64,000 nucleotides of DNA, from contig BJGH01000001.1 in the NCBI GenBank assembly GCA_014190355.1, positions 282,800-346,799 of the forward strand, read 5' to 3'. Source of the DNA: Alphaproteobacteria bacterium. Its GTDB lineage: Bacteria > Pseudomonadota > Alphaproteobacteria > Rickettsiales > UBA1997. Numbering within the stretch: the first letter of the stretch is position 1; each line of letters opens with the position of its first letter. Position numbers and translations under genes: made by a program. The notes under the pieces were generated by a model, which was not told where the DNA came from, ran no database searches, and worked only from the letters and a program-made list of their open reading frames with translations. This document shows positions 43,134-52,542 of this stretch, piece after piece.

Positions 43134-43949
43134 TTATTTTAAAAAAGATACCAAAAAACATGGATTTAGGAAATCTTTTTTACCATAAGATAAATTATCT
43201 AATATTTGACAATCAATTCGATTTAAATCAATTACCTGCATTTGACCACCTAGCATTTCAACAAGAGCCTGACCCGCAGCAGTATCCCACTCCATAGATT
43301 TTTTTAAATGCAAATATAAATCCGCCTGATTGGTTAAAATAATAATAAATTTTATTGCTGAGGAGTATTTTTCGATTTTAAAGTTTTGATGATCACTTAA
43401 ATTTTTATTCATGAATTCTTCAATTTTATACTCATCAGCTCCTCTGCTCGAAATTAAACGAACCTGATCTGGTTTAGAAGAATTTCTCTTAATTATTTGC
43501 TCTACATTTAGATCATTTTGATAAAGCCATACTTGTTTTTTTTCATCACAAAAAACCATTCTACCACCCTGAAATAAAGGTGCATATATCATACCAAATA
43601 TCGCTTGGCAATTATCGATCAAGGCTATATTAATTGAAAATTCATTTCCACCATTGATGAAACTTGATGTCCCGTCAATTGGATCAACCAAAAAAAAACG
43701 ACTATGTGAATTATTAATTTTTTGACCTTCTTCACTAATCACTTCTATGTTTGGTAAAATTTTATTCAAACCACTGGTAATAAATTCACTAATTTCAAGA
43801 TCTATTGAGGTAACTTTTGAATTGTCTTTTTTTATTTTTGTTTGATAATCTTTGGCATAGAATCCCCTAATTGCTATTTCTCCTGCTTCAATAACAAGAT
43901 CAAAAATTTGTTTAATTTGCTGATTATTTAAGGTAAAACTATTTGTCAT
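43134..43949 (-). CDS. cysQ: 3'(2'),5'-bisphosphate nucleotidase CysQ (inositol monophosphatase family)
   Basis: 271 residues. Metal/phosphate motifs 'VISEEGQ', 'FFLVDPIDGTSSFINGGNEFSINIALI' (DPIDGT) and 'EWDTAAGQALVEMLGGQM' (WDxAAG) are intact. CysQ removes phosphate from PAP or related nucleotides; the 'DPIDGTxxF..G..EFxxNIAL' form favours CysQ over SuhB. Cytoplasmic. 43 bp after clc on the same strand. Confidence 0.86.
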   Translation of the reverse strand: MTNSFTLNNQQIKQIFDLVIEAGEIAIRGFYAKDYQTKIKKDNSKVTSIDLEISEFITSGLNKILPNIEVISEEGQKINNSHSRFFLVDPIDGTSSFINGGNEFSINIALIDNCQAIFGMIYAPLFQGGRMVFCDEKKQVWLYQNDLNVEQIIKRNSSKPDQVRLISSRGADEYKIEEFMNKNLSDHQNFKIEKYSSAIKFIIILTNQADLYLHLKKSMEWDTAAGQALVEMLGGQMQVIDLNRIDCQILDNLSYGKKDFLNPCFLVSFLK

Positions 43950-43992
43950 TTGAAATGTCTGAATTTTATTTGTTTCAAGAGATTGTTGTTAA

Positions 43993-45282
43993 TTATTTTT
44001 TTCTTATCAACAATAATTTTTTTTCAAGAAAAACAAAAAACCAATAGCTTAGAAAAGCAATCAGCGATAAAGGAAGAAAAATAATTAGTAAACTATATTC
44101 TTGACGAGTTGATTCAATAATTACAAAAGCAGTAGTAACAGGTGTTGCGAGGAGTGGACTTAAAAATCCTATCATTCCAATAAGCATTAAAAATTGCAAA
44201 TCAACACTAAAAAAACCTGAAAAACTTGAGGATAAACCAGCTCCCATAGCAATAGAAGGTGCAACTGTCCCACCAGCACAACCTATTACAAAGGTTATAA
44301 TAGTAGTAACATAGCGTGCAATAAAGTCTTGTGGATAAATAAATTGATTTTCAGCTGCAAAAGCTTGGTTAACTGTTTTAATTCCTCCCCCAATAACATA
44401 AATGCCAACAATCTCGGCAATTATAATTAAAATCAATGCCAAGGTTAAAACTATCAAATGCCATTTTATTCCGACAATGCTGTTAATTTTTTTAAAAAAA
44501 TAATTTAGTAATAAACGAAAAAGATAAACAGCTATTGCACAAAAAATTACTAGATATACCAAAGAAATAAATTGAGAAAAACTAATTCGTGAGTTGATAT
44601 TATGAACTTGATAAACCGCTGGAAAATTTTTTATACCAATAGCAATCATTAATAATGAAGAAAAACATATAAATATTGTTAATAAATAATTTTTACTCTT
44701 ATTTTTTATTAATTTTTCACAAATATAAACCATTGCTGAAATTGGCGATAAAAAGGCAATTGCAAAACCTACTGCATAACCCAAATAAATCCATGTTTCT
44801 AAAGCAATTTTTATTAAATAATTACGAAATAAATATCCAATATTTACAAAAAAACTTACAGCAATAAATATCGATATTCCCTCTCTTCCAAGTGATCCTC
44901 CCGCAAATGTTGCAATCAGCGAACTAATTATTGCCACAAAAGCAATTCTTATACCAAGCAATTGATTAATGTTTATAAAATTTTCAGGATTTTTTTTAAG
45001 GATATATATCGCTTGAGTAATATGATCGAGGTTTGAACCAGAGGCATTCTTAGCAAAAATTCGACAACATAAGGTAGACATCCACAATAAAATCGGCAAA
45101 ACCAAAAAACTGAATATTTTATAATCACTAATTAATATTTTTGCCATATTTCCAAGCTCATAGAATATCTCACAAAAAAGATGAATAAAATTGCCAATAA
45201 AAAAATTCATCGATACTAAAAAAATTAAAGTATTAACAATTTTATAATTTTTTAAAAATGTTATCCCTAGTTTTTTAGTCAT
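43993..45282 (-). CDS. ClC-family chloride channel/antiporter
   Basis: 429 residues, about ten hydrophobic helices. 'GGSLGREGISIFIAVS' carries the gating glutamate (GREG), and 'GCAGGTVAPSIAMGAGLSS' corresponds to the GGIFAPSLFIGA selectivity motif; the GSGIP motif is altered to SGSNLDH. Most bacterial members are H+/Cl- antiporters used in acid resistance; a few carry fluoride. The altered first motif makes the transported ion uncertain. Start and gamma-CA stop overlap by 1 bp. Confidence 0.85.
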   Translation of the reverse strand: MTKKLGITFLKNYKIVNTLIFLVSMNFFIGNFIHLFCEIFYELGNMAKILISDYKIFSFLVLPILLWMSTLCCRIFAKNASGSNLDHITQAIYILKKNPENFININQLLGIRIAFVAIISSLIATFAGGSLGREGISIFIAVSFFVNIGYLFRNYLIKIALETWIYLGYAVGFAIAFLSPISAMVYICEKLIKNKSKNYLLTIFICFSSLLMIAIGIKNFPAVYQVHNINSRISFSQFISLVYLVIFCAIAVYLFRLLLNYFFKKINSIVGIKWHLIVLTLALILIIIAEIVGIYVIGGGIKTVNQAFAAENQFIYPQDFIARYVTTIITFVIGCAGGTVAPSIAMGAGLSSSFSGFFSVDLQFLMLIGMIGFLSPLLATPVTTAFVIIESTRQEYSLLIIFLPLSLIAFLSYWFFVFLEKKLLLIRKK

Positions 45283-45830
45283 TAAATTGTATTTTTATAT
45301 TCATTTGCCAATTCAAGATAGTTATTAGCTGAGGTAACAATATAATCCTTTTCAACTTGAGTTAAATCACGAAAATATTTAGCTGGATTACCAGCCCAGA
45401 TTTGCCCAGATTTTACAACTTTATTTGGAGTAAGAACTGCTCCTGCTGCAAGCATACCATATTGTTCAATCCGTGATAAATCCATAACAATTGCACCCAT
45501 TCCAACAAAAGCATAATCTTCAATAGTACAGGCATGAACAATTGCGTTATGACCAATTGTAACATAACTTCCTACAATTACTGGTGCTCCTTCATTGCCA
45601 GTTTTATTTTGGGCATGATTTGGTCTAGTTCCATGCAAAATACTACCATCTTGGATATTAGTTTTTTCACCAACTTCAATTTTGGTAACATCTGCGCGTA
45701 AAACACAATTATACCAAACACTGGAATTTTTGGCAATTTTGACATCACCAGAAATTACTGCATTATTAGCAACAAAGACAGATTTGTCAATGTTAGGTAA
45801 GATGTTACGATAAGGAATAATATTTGCCAT
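45282..45830 (-). CDS. Gamma carbonic anhydrase-like hexapeptide protein
   Basis: 182 residues from ATG 45830, where the family normally starts (MANIIPYRNILP); an ATG at 45860 would add ten residues. A left-handed beta-helix of hexapeptide turns: 'ISGDVKIAKNSSVWYNCVLRADVTKIEVGEKTNIQDGSILHG', 'VIVGSYVTIGHNAIVHACTIEDYAFVGMGAIVMD'. The three zinc-ligand His positions (LHG, GHNAIVH) are present, so catalytic activity is possible. Annotated elsewhere as YrdA/CaiE-like. The stop overlaps the clc start, giving a two-gene unit. Confidence 0.88.
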   Translation of the reverse strand: MANIIPYRNILPNIDKSVFVANNAVISGDVKIAKNSSVWYNCVLRADVTKIEVGEKTNIQDGSILHGTRPNHAQNKTGNEGAPVIVGSYVTIGHNAIVHACTIEDYAFVGMGAIVMDLSRIEQYGMLAAGAVLTPNKVVKSGQIWAGNPAKYFRDLTQVEKDYIVTSANNYLELANEYKNTI

Positions 45831-45928
45831 AAATTTAATTTTTTTAATAAATTTAAGCATTCAAACACAAAAACCAAGGTTTTTTTGTTAAAAGAAACTG
45901 AATTGAAATTAACTTAAAATTTAAAAAA

Positions 45929-47086
45929 TTATTTAATAATTTGACTATGCAAATTTATTGCATAACGATCAGTCATTCCAGCGATGTAGTCTGCTATTAA
46001 ATTTGCTTGCTGAATTATTGGATAATTAAGATAATTTTTATCTTTTATACTAATACTTATAACTTGAGGATTGCCAAGATAATAATCAAATAAATCACTG
46101 ATAACTTGGTGAGCCGTTTTAGTCATTTGATTAACCAAACTATGACGATACATTTTTTTCATCAAAAAATCTTTTAAAATTTGATTTGTTTTTAACATTT
46201 CAGTTGAAAAATTAACCAAAAAATTAGGGTGATTTTGGACATCTTTAAAGCCTTTAATATCATATTTTGTAAGATTTTTTTTAGTATTATTAATTACATC
46301 AAAAATCATTCGATTAGTAATAATTTTTTTTGCCTCACCAACCAAAATTTCTTGGGCTAAATTTTCAAAATTTTCAATAATTTCTTGATAAATTTCACCA
46401 ATTACTGGTAAAAATAATAGATCTTGAATAGAGAAAAGCTGCGCTCGAAGTCCGTCTTCTAAATCATGATTATTGTAAGCTATATCATCGGCAATTGCTG
46501 AAATTTGCGCTTCTAAACTTGGCGATAAATTTAACTGCAAGTCAAATATTTTATTATAATTTAGGATATATTCTGGAACTCCTTTAAAATCTTTGAATCT
46601 TCCGTTATGCTTTGCAACACCCTCTAGCATTTCCCATGATAAATTTAAACCTTCAAAATCAGCAAATCTAGTTTCAAGCTTGGTAATAATTTTAAAGGTA
46701 TGAGCGTTATGAGAAAATCCTTTAAACTGCATCATTTTTTCATTTAAAACTTGTTCTCCAGCATGACCAAAAGCAGTATGACCAAGATCATGAGCTAATG
46801 AAATATTTTCTGCAAGATCACGATTTAAATGCAAAGCATGAGCTATTGACCTTGCAATTTGGGCAACTTCTAAGGAATGAGTTAAACGAGTTCGATAATG
46901 ATCTCCTTGATGATTAACAAAAACCTGAGTTTTGTACTGAAGTCTACGAAATGCTGAAGAATTTATTATTCTCTCATAATCTACAGCAAAGGGATCTTTG
47001 GGATAAATTAATTTTTTTTCAGGATAGAGTCTATCGCGAAGATATTTTTCATTAATTGCATAACTTGCTAAAGAATTATTGACCAT
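45929..47086 (-). CDS. dgt: dGTPase-like HD-domain dNTP triphosphohydrolase
   Basis: 385 residues. 'AFRRLQYKTQVFVNHQGDHYRTRLTHSLEVAQIARSIAHAL' and 'ENISLAHDLGHTAFGHAGEQVLNEKM' show the HD metal site (H...HD...D), and 'ISAIADDIAYNNHDLEDGLRAQLF' the third element. Splits dNTPs into nucleoside and triphosphate; type 2 alphaproteobacterial form by length. Confidence 0.9.
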   Translation of the reverse strand: MVNNSLASYAINEKYLRDRLYPEKKLIYPKDPFAVDYERIINSSAFRRLQYKTQVFVNHQGDHYRTRLTHSLEVAQIARSIAHALHLNRDLAENISLAHDLGHTAFGHAGEQVLNEKMMQFKGFSHNAHTFKIITKLETRFADFEGLNLSWEMLEGVAKHNGRFKDFKGVPEYILNYNKIFDLQLNLSPSLEAQISAIADDIAYNNHDLEDGLRAQLFSIQDLLFLPVIGEIYQEIIENFENLAQEILVGEAKKIITNRMIFDVINNTKKNLTKYDIKGFKDVQNHPNFLVNFSTEMLKTNQILKDFLMKKMYRHSLVNQMTKTAHQVISDLFDYYLGNPQVISISIKDKNYLNYPIIQQANLIADYIAGMTDRYAINLHSQIIK

Positions 47087-47133
47087 AATTTAATTTATTT
47101 TTTTGAAATAATTTAATCTAAAATTTAAAAAAA

Positions 47134-47346
47134 TTAAGAATTAAATTTAAGCAAAATTAAAGCCAAAATCACCACTGGAATAACAATTTTCATGGCAAAA
47201 ATTGTAGCTTTCCACATAATCTTTTTTTTAAAAAGAGCAATTTCGTAACTGCTAAGACTTGGCTCGATCAATGATAATAATTCTTCTTTATTATTGTTAT
47301 TTTCAACTATGTTATTAGCAGATCTTGGGAATTTTTTTTTACTCAT
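47134..47346 (-). CDS. Small single-span membrane protein
   Basis: 70 residues. Polar, Asn/Glu-rich first 40 residues and one C-terminal membrane segment ('MWKATIFAMKIVIPVVILALILLKF'), a tail-anchored layout. It has an ATG and lies between kbl and dgt on the same strand, 47 bp before dgt. No family recognised; accepted because of the clear membrane segment and matching context. Confidence 0.5.
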   Translation of the reverse strand: MSKKKFPRSANNIVENNNNKEELLSLIEPSLSSYEIALFKKKIMWKATIFAMKIVIPVVILALILLKFNS

Positions 47347-47422
47347 AATTTTTAGATTTAAAAAATTGAATTGTTATTAACTTAAAACAATTATTAATTT
47401 TTTAAAAAATAATTTTTTAAAA

Positions 47423-48634
47423 TTATTTAATGACTGCTAATTTTTTACCAACATTGATAAAGGCTTTAATTGCTTTATCCAACTGATCTTTATCATGACC
47501 TGCAGAAATTTGTACTCTAATTCGAGCTGAATTTTTAGCAACAACTGGAAATGAAAAAGCAATAACATAAATTCCTTCTTCCTCGATCATCATTTTGGCA
47601 AATTTACTTGCTAAAACTGCATCGAAAAGCATGATTGGAACAACTGGATGAATACCTTGGGCATTATGAATAGTAAAACCAGCTTCATTAATTTTACTAC
47701 GAAAATACATGGTATTGTCAGCTAATTTTTTTATTAAACTTTTTGATTTTTCAATCATATCAATAATTTCAATCCCAGTTGCTGCAACCATTGGCAAAAT
47801 ATTATTTGAGAAAAGATAAGGTCGAGCTTTATTACGTAATTTTTCAATTACTTCTTTTTTTGAAGCAATAAATCCTCCCCCTGCCCCACCCAATGCTTTT
47901 CCTAGGGTTGAGGTTAAAATATCAATTCTTCCCTCAACTCCACAATGCTCAGCAGTTCCGCGTCCATTTTCACCAATAAAACCAGTAGCATGAGAATCAT
48001 CAACTAAAAGCAATGCTTGGTATTTTTCCGCCAGATCGCAAATTTCTTTGAGTTTAGCAATATCTCCGTCCATGGAGAACACTCCGTCAGTAACAATCAT
48101 TTTTACTTGATGATTTTGAGCATCTTGAAGCTTTTGCTCAAGATCAGCCATATCGTCATATTTGTAAAAGAATCGTTTAGCTTTACATAACCTTATTCCA
48201 TCAATTAAACTAGCATGATTTAAATCAGCAGATATTATTGCATCCTGATCACCTAGCAACGCTGAAAAAATACCTCCATTTGCTGAAAAACATGAAGCAA
48301 AGGTTATTACATCTTCATAGCCCAAGAAAGAAGCCAGCTTGTTCTCAAAATGCTTGTGTAAATCAAAAGTTCCGCAGATAAAACGAACTGATGCAGTTCC
48401 AAGACCATATTCATCTAATGATTTCTTAGCAACATCAATCAGGCTTTGATTATTTGCCAAACCAAGATAATTATTGGCACAAAAATTGAGAAGTTTTTTC
48501 TTGCTAGCATAATGATAAATTTCTATTTCACTTTGCTGGGAAGTAATTATTTCATACTCATTTTTGTATAAACCTTGAACTTTGAGATCACTGAGCTCTG
48601 ATCTAATATTTTCGATAAATTTTTCACGAAACAT
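47423..48634 (-). CDS. kbl: 2-amino-3-ketobutyrate CoA ligase (glycine C-acetyltransferase)
   Basis: 403 residues. PLP enzyme of the alpha-oxoamine synthase family. 'ALLLVDDSHATGFIGENGRGTAEHCGVEGRIDILTSTLGKALGGAGGGFIASKKEVIEKLRNKARPYLFSNNILP' closely follows Kbl, with the PLP lysine in STLGKALGG. Splits 2-amino-3-ketobutyrate to glycine and acetyl-CoA. The partner threonine dehydrogenase (tdh) is not adjacent. Confidence 0.93.
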   Translation of the reverse strand: MFREKFIENIRSELSDLKVQGLYKNEYEIITSQQSEIEIYHYASKKKLLNFCANNYLGLANNQSLIDVAKKSLDEYGLGTASVRFICGTFDLHKHFENKLASFLGYEDVITFASCFSANGGIFSALLGDQDAIISADLNHASLIDGIRLCKAKRFFYKYDDMADLEQKLQDAQNHQVKMIVTDGVFSMDGDIAKLKEICDLAEKYQALLLVDDSHATGFIGENGRGTAEHCGVEGRIDILTSTLGKALGGAGGGFIASKKEVIEKLRNKARPYLFSNNILPMVAATGIEIIDMIEKSKSLIKKLADNTMYFRSKINEAGFTIHNAQGIHPVVPIMLFDAVLASKFAKMMIEEEGIYVIAFSFPVVAKNSARIRVQISAGHDKDQLDKAIKAFINVGKKLAVIK

Positions 48635-48851
48635 AACTTTTTTTATATTTGTTAGTTTATTTTTTTTAAATTTAATTAGAACTTATCAAAAAATCAACAG
48701 TTAAAACTTTTTTTAAATGGATTTATAATAAAATATTTAAAAATAATGTTTGACAATGCAAAAAAAGAGCCTAATTTTTTGAGGTAAATTTTTACACCAT
48801 ATAAAGATATCCATTATTACCTTCTATTAAAAACATTAATTATTAATTACT

Positions 48852-49154
48852 ATGCTTAAAATTACTTTAAAATCTATAATTGCTACCGTTATTAGCCTTG
48901 GTCTTCTTGCATCATGTGCTACAAAAAAAGATAACTGTGGAGCACACTGTTCTTCAGCCAAAGGAAATTATAAAGAGGAAAACAAATTAGCACCTAAAGA
49001 CGCTAAATCTGAAAAAACTGAAGTAAAATCAGATGATAAATCTGCAGACAAAAAAGCCAAGAAGAAAGTAAAAAAAGCTAAAGTTGTTAAGTCTGAAGTT
49101 TCAGCTGAAAAATCAGCTGAAAAGACTGAAGAAAAACCAGCTAAGAAGAACTAA
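48852..49154 (+). CDS. Small Lys/Ala-rich lipoprotein
   Basis: 100 residues. Lipoprotein signal with lipobox LASC (about 18-21), two more Cys soon after ('DNCGAHCSSAKGNY'), then a highly charged, repetitive, disordered tail of K, E, A and S ('SADKKAKKKVKKAK', 'SAEKSAEKTEEKPAKKN'). Such tails are often surface-exposed or wall-associated, and the basic tail could bind peptidoglycan or LPS; that is inference. A good terminator follows at 49174, so it is a one-gene transcript. Confidence 0.72.
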   Translation: MLKITLKSIIATVISLGLLASCATKKDNCGAHCSSAKGNYKEENKLAPKDAKSEKTEVKSDDKSADKKAKKKVKKAKVVKSEVSAEKSAEKTEEKPAKKN

Positions 49155-49173
49155 TCTCTTAAAAAAACTAGCT

Positions 49174-49224
49174 AACCTCAGAAAAATATTTGAATTTTCA
49201 AATAAATTTTTCTGAGGTTTTTTT
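49174..49224 (+). terminator. Rho-independent terminator after the Lys-rich lipoprotein gene
   Basis: Inverted repeat AACCTCAGAAAAAT (49174-49187) with ATTTTTCTGAGGTT (49206-49219), extended by an inner ATTTGAA/TTCAAAT pairing, and followed by a T run through 49224. The clearest intrinsic terminator in the window. Confidence 0.88.
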
Positions 49225-49250
49225 ATAATTGCAAGATAACAAAATTGATA

Positions 49251-50264
49251 ATGAAAGAATTTGAGCTTATCAATAAATTTCTAAAGCCTATTTGTGCATC
49301 AAAAAAACAAAGTCGAGACCTTTTGGATGATACAGCATCAATCTCACAAAAAAACCTCCAAGATTTAATAGTTAGTAAAGATATTTTGGTTGAAGATATC
49401 CATTTTAAAATCAATGATCGACCATATAATATTGCTTATAAAGCCCTTCAGGTTAACCTCTCAGACATTGCTTCAAGTGGAGCAAAACCTATTGGTTATC
49501 TTTTAGGAATTGGCAAAAATTCTCAAGTTAATAAAAAATTTTTTAAAGAATTTTGTCGAGGTTTAAAAGATGTCCAAGAACAATTTAATATCAAACTTTT
49601 TGGCGGAGATACCGTTAATTCTCCCGTCAATTTTTTTAGTATAACAATTTTTGGAAAAGCTAATAAAAATCAAATTTTAATTCGCGAAAATGCTCTAGCT
49701 AATGATTTAATTTTTGTTTCTGGAACTATTGGTGATGCTGGACTCGGACGAGAATTACTAAAAAAAAATAATAAACAATACCCCGATTTAATTTTACGAC
49801 ACCTTCGTCCAACTGCTCGTGTAAAACTTGGCATAGAATTAGTTAAAAATAAAATTGCTAAATCTGCAATTGACATCTCAGATGGCTTGCTAGCTGATAT
49901 AGAAAAAATTTGCTTAAGCGCTAAACTTGATGCTGAAATTTATACTCAAAATATTCCGCTTTCAAATTCAGCAATAAATTTTCTAAAAAATAATCAACAT
50001 TACCCAACTCATAATATATTAACAAGTGGAGATGACTATGAACTAGCATTTGCTATTAAACCAAAAGACATAAAAAAAGTCCTTGACCTTAGCAAAAAAT
50101 TATCGCTTAATTTGACTTGTATTGGTCAATTCAGGAAACCCAAGAAAATTGATAATTACCAAGTTTTACTCAACAACAAAACAATTTACCAAGAAATCTT
50201 TAAAGGTAATAATATTTACTTTGATTTACTAAAAATAAAAAAATTTGGCTATGAACATAACTAA
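49251..50264 (+). CDS. thiL: Thiamine-monophosphate kinase
   Basis: 337 residues from the ATG at 49251 (a TTG at 49245 is less likely since ThiL begins M-x-EFELI). 'LLDDTASISQ', 'VEDIHFKI', 'ALQVNLSDIASSGAKPIGYLLGIG', 'FGGDTVNSP', 'AIDISDGLLADI' and 'SGDDYELAFAI' are the Mg-ATP and substrate motifs of ThiL (PurM-like fold). Makes thiamine diphosphate from thiamine monophosphate. First of four closely packed genes; its end overlaps the RDD gene by 14 bp. Confidence 0.93.
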   Translation: MKEFELINKFLKPICASKKQSRDLLDDTASISQKNLQDLIVSKDILVEDIHFKINDRPYNIAYKALQVNLSDIASSGAKPIGYLLGIGKNSQVNKKFFKEFCRGLKDVQEQFNIKLFGGDTVNSPVNFFSITIFGKANKNQILIRENALANDLIFVSGTIGDAGLGRELLKKNNKQYPDLILRHLRPTARVKLGIELVKNKIAKSAIDISDGLLADIEKICLSAKLDAEIYTQNIPLSNSAINFLKNNQHYPTHNILTSGDDYELAFAIKPKDIKKVLDLSKKLSLNLTCIGQFRKPKKIDNYQVLLNNKTIYQEIFKGNNIYFDLLKIKKFGYEHN

Positions 50265-50970
50265 AAAAAACCTCAACAATTTAAAAAACAAATTTTTAGA
50301 AATACATCAACAAAAAAAACATAATGAAAAACAAAGTAATTTGGTTGGCTCTTTCAAGCGATCAATTGCTGGAGCTATTGATTCTGTAATAGTTTTAATT
50401 GGTCGTATATTTTTTGCTGAAACTTTTGGTAAAAATTATCTTGAGCCATCTATTTTGTCTTTTAAAAATGAGTTTAAAGAAAAATTTGGAACTGATACCC
50501 CTAAAAACACCCCCGAGCATTTAGAATTTCTTTACCAGCATGAGGTGTTCTCTAAAACAATGATTCTTATGTTTATGATCTTAATGATTGGCGCAATTTA
50601 TCATGCCTACTTAAATTCTTCATCATGGCAAGGAACAATTGGAAAAAGAACTATGGGCTTTACAATTATAAAACAAAACAATTTACCATTAAGTTTTTTT
50701 CGAGCTTTATTACATTACTTTCTGTCAATTCTTCCTTTTATATATATTTTTTATTTATTTAGCTACCAACTAAAATACAACATTGATCTTTATCAGGCAA
50801 TTACTGCCAATGAGATAAATATCCTATTTGGAATAATTTTCACTCTCTGGGTACAAATTCATGCTTTTACAAAAAACAAAACCACAGCTTATGATCTAAT
50901 TTGCAATACAATTTGCATTTACAATATTACCAACGCTAAAATGCCTTGGAGTAAAATAAAAAAATCTTAA
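50251..50970 (+). CDS. RDD-family membrane protein
   Basis: 239 residues from the ATG at 50251 (TTG at 50245 possible). RDD domain: 'LVGSFKRSIAGAIDSVIVLIGRIFFAE' (R-x-x-A-x-x-I/D), 'SSWQGTIGKRTMGFTIIKQNNLPLSFFRALLHYFLSILPF', with three hydrophobic segments. RDD proteins have unclear roles, some linked to ion or osmolyte transport. Overlaps thiL by 14 bp and lies 4 bp before lpxC. Confidence 0.82.
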   Translation: MNITKKNLNNLKNKFLEIHQQKKHNEKQSNLVGSFKRSIAGAIDSVIVLIGRIFFAETFGKNYLEPSILSFKNEFKEKFGTDTPKNTPEHLEFLYQHEVFSKTMILMFMILMIGAIYHAYLNSSSWQGTIGKRTMGFTIIKQNNLPLSFFRALLHYFLSILPFIYIFYLFSYQLKYNIDLYQAITANEINILFGIIFTLWVQIHAFTKNKTTAYDLICNTICIYNITNAKMPWSKIKKS

Positions 50971-50974
50971 CATC

Positions 50975-51835
50975 ATGCTTAGTTCTTTTCAAAAAACAAT
51001 TAATAGTAAAATCAGCTGCTCTTCGATTGCCTTGCATTCGGGGCAAAAAACAACCCTCACTCTTCACCCCGCCATAGAAAATACCGGAATTGTTTTCGTT
51101 AGAAGCGATCAAAAAAATGTAGATAATAAAATCAATGCAAATTTTCGTAATGTTACTACAACTAATCTTGGAACAACCATTAGCAACTCATCATCTGTTA
51201 AAATCTCAACAATTGAACACCTAATGGCATCAATTTGGGGATGTGGAATCGATAATCTAATTATTGAAGTTGATGGACCTGAAATTCCGATCATGGATGG
51301 CTCCTCTGAACCTTTTGTTTTTATGATCGAATGCGCTGGAATTAAAACAAGTGATCAGATACGAAAAGTAATTTCGATTACCAAAAAATTTTGTTTTACA
51401 CAAGAAGATAAATTTATTGAGGTTTCCCCTTCTTCAACCTTTGAATTAGATATCAGAATTGATTTTGACAATAGTAATATTACTAACAACCAATACGAAT
51501 TTCATGCTTCTAACAATTCCTTTAAAAATGATATATGTCGAGCTCGAACTTTTTGTTTTGAAGATGAAATTAAAGCTATGCATACTAATGGTTTAGCTAA
51601 AGGGGGAAGCCTTAATAATGCAATTGTTATTGGTAAGGATGGAATCATTAATGAAACAGGTTTGAGGTATAAAGATGAGTTTGTAAAACATAAAACTCTT
51701 GATTTTTTAGGAGATATGTATCTAGCTCAGCATTTTATAATTGGAAAATTCAAAGCTTTTAAAACTGGTCACAACATTAACAATAAATTTTTGCATCAAT
51801 TATTTGCAAACGAAGATTGTTGGAATTTATCATAA
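50975..51835 (+). CDS. lpxC: UDP-3-O-acyl-N-acetylglucosamine deacetylase LpxC
   Basis: 286 residues, normal length. 'SSIALHSGQKTTLTLHPAIENTGIVFVRSD', 'VSTIEHLMASIWGCGIDNLIIEVDGPEIPIMDGSSEPF' (zinc His in EHLMA), 'ICRARTFCFEDEIKAM', 'FVKHKTLDFLGDMYLAQHFIIG' (zinc His and Asp) and 'GHNINNKFLHQL'. First committed step of lipid A synthesis, so the organism makes lipopolysaccharide. Confidence 0.96.
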   Translation: MLSSFQKTINSKISCSSIALHSGQKTTLTLHPAIENTGIVFVRSDQKNVDNKINANFRNVTTTNLGTTISNSSSVKISTIEHLMASIWGCGIDNLIIEVDGPEIPIMDGSSEPFVFMIECAGIKTSDQIRKVISITKKFCFTQEDKFIEVSPSSTFELDIRIDFDNSNITNNQYEFHASNNSFKNDICRARTFCFEDEIKAMHTNGLAKGGSLNNAIVIGKDGIINETGLRYKDEFVKHKTLDFLGDMYLAQHFIIGKFKAFKTGHNINNKFLHQLFANEDCWNLS

Positions 51836-51845
51836 GAGTTAAAAA

Positions 51846-52085
51846 ATGGTTTACAAAAAAAACTTCTTAAGTTCATTTAAAGAACTTTCTATTCGCGGCA
51901 GCATTTTAAGAGCAATGATTTACACCCTTGGTCATATAATTATAGCCATGACTTGTAACCGCTTAATAACAGGAGCTAGTTTTGATTTAGCAATTCTCGA
52001 TGCCATAATCGAGCCATTGATTAATGGAATATGGTTTTTTATGCTCGATCGTCTTTGGTCAAAAAAAACAAATCCTAAAATTTAA
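51846..52085 (+). CDS. DUF2061-family small membrane protein
   Basis: 79 residues, two membrane segments. 'ELSIRGSILRAMIYTLGHIIIAMTCNRLITGASFDLAILDAIIEPLINGIWFFMLDRLWSK' follows DUF2061 (K/R-S...R...Y...T...ITG....A......E.......F...ER.W). Function unknown. 10 bp after lpxC, end of the operon. Confidence 0.8.
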   Translation: MVYKKNFLSSFKELSIRGSILRAMIYTLGHIIIAMTCNRLITGASFDLAILDAIIEPLINGIWFFMLDRLWSKKTNPKI

Positions 52086-52542
52086 CAAATAAAATTTGTT
52101 AAATACATTAAATCTAATTTTTTACAAGATAACTTTTAAAATAAAGTAAATTTTAGCTAGAACATCATGTAATTTAAGAAACATTATAATCAAGAGTTGC
52201 TTTAAAATTATTGCTAAAATATCCCTTATCTTCCCTAAGACCTATTAAACCTTTAAGTAGAGAAAAATATTAAATATTTAATTACATTTTTAAATAAATT
52301 AACCAAAGATTTTGGTTTTTAAATAACTATTTATTTTAACTTGATTAGGGTTAGTATTAAATCCCCGAGATTTTAAAAGGAAATCACAACAGGTAACATT
52401 TTTAAATCTATTGGTAATTATTTAATCACTTGTAATTTACCTGAGCTGATTAACCTAAAGAGGACTGGCTAAGTTTTTTTTAGGGAATAAGTAAAATAGA
52501 TTAACTCTTTAATTACTCATATGAACTATACCCCTATATTTA
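52086..52542. other. 457-bp gene-poor region
   Basis: A hairpin TTTAACAAAT/ATTTGTTAAA sits at the end of the DUF2061 gene (about 52082-52101) without a T run. A possible decayed gene end on the - strand is listed separately (52174-52269). Further right, another open stretch on the - strand ('SRGFNTNPNQVKINSYL', about 52315-52375) may be part of the same ruin. CCCC/GGGG repeats around 52531-52550 close the region. Confidence 0.45.
52174..52269 (-). pseudogene. Possible remnant of an outer-membrane protein gene
   Basis: A 31-codon open stretch, stop to stop, with no start codon. Read on the - strand it gives 'YFSLLKGLIGLREDKGYFS' followed by 'NNFKATLDYNVS' and a TAA. The alternating polar/hydrophobic ending looks like the last beta strands of a barrel protein. 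In DNA this AT-rich an open run of this length can occur by chance, so this is only a candidate. Confidence 0.25.
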
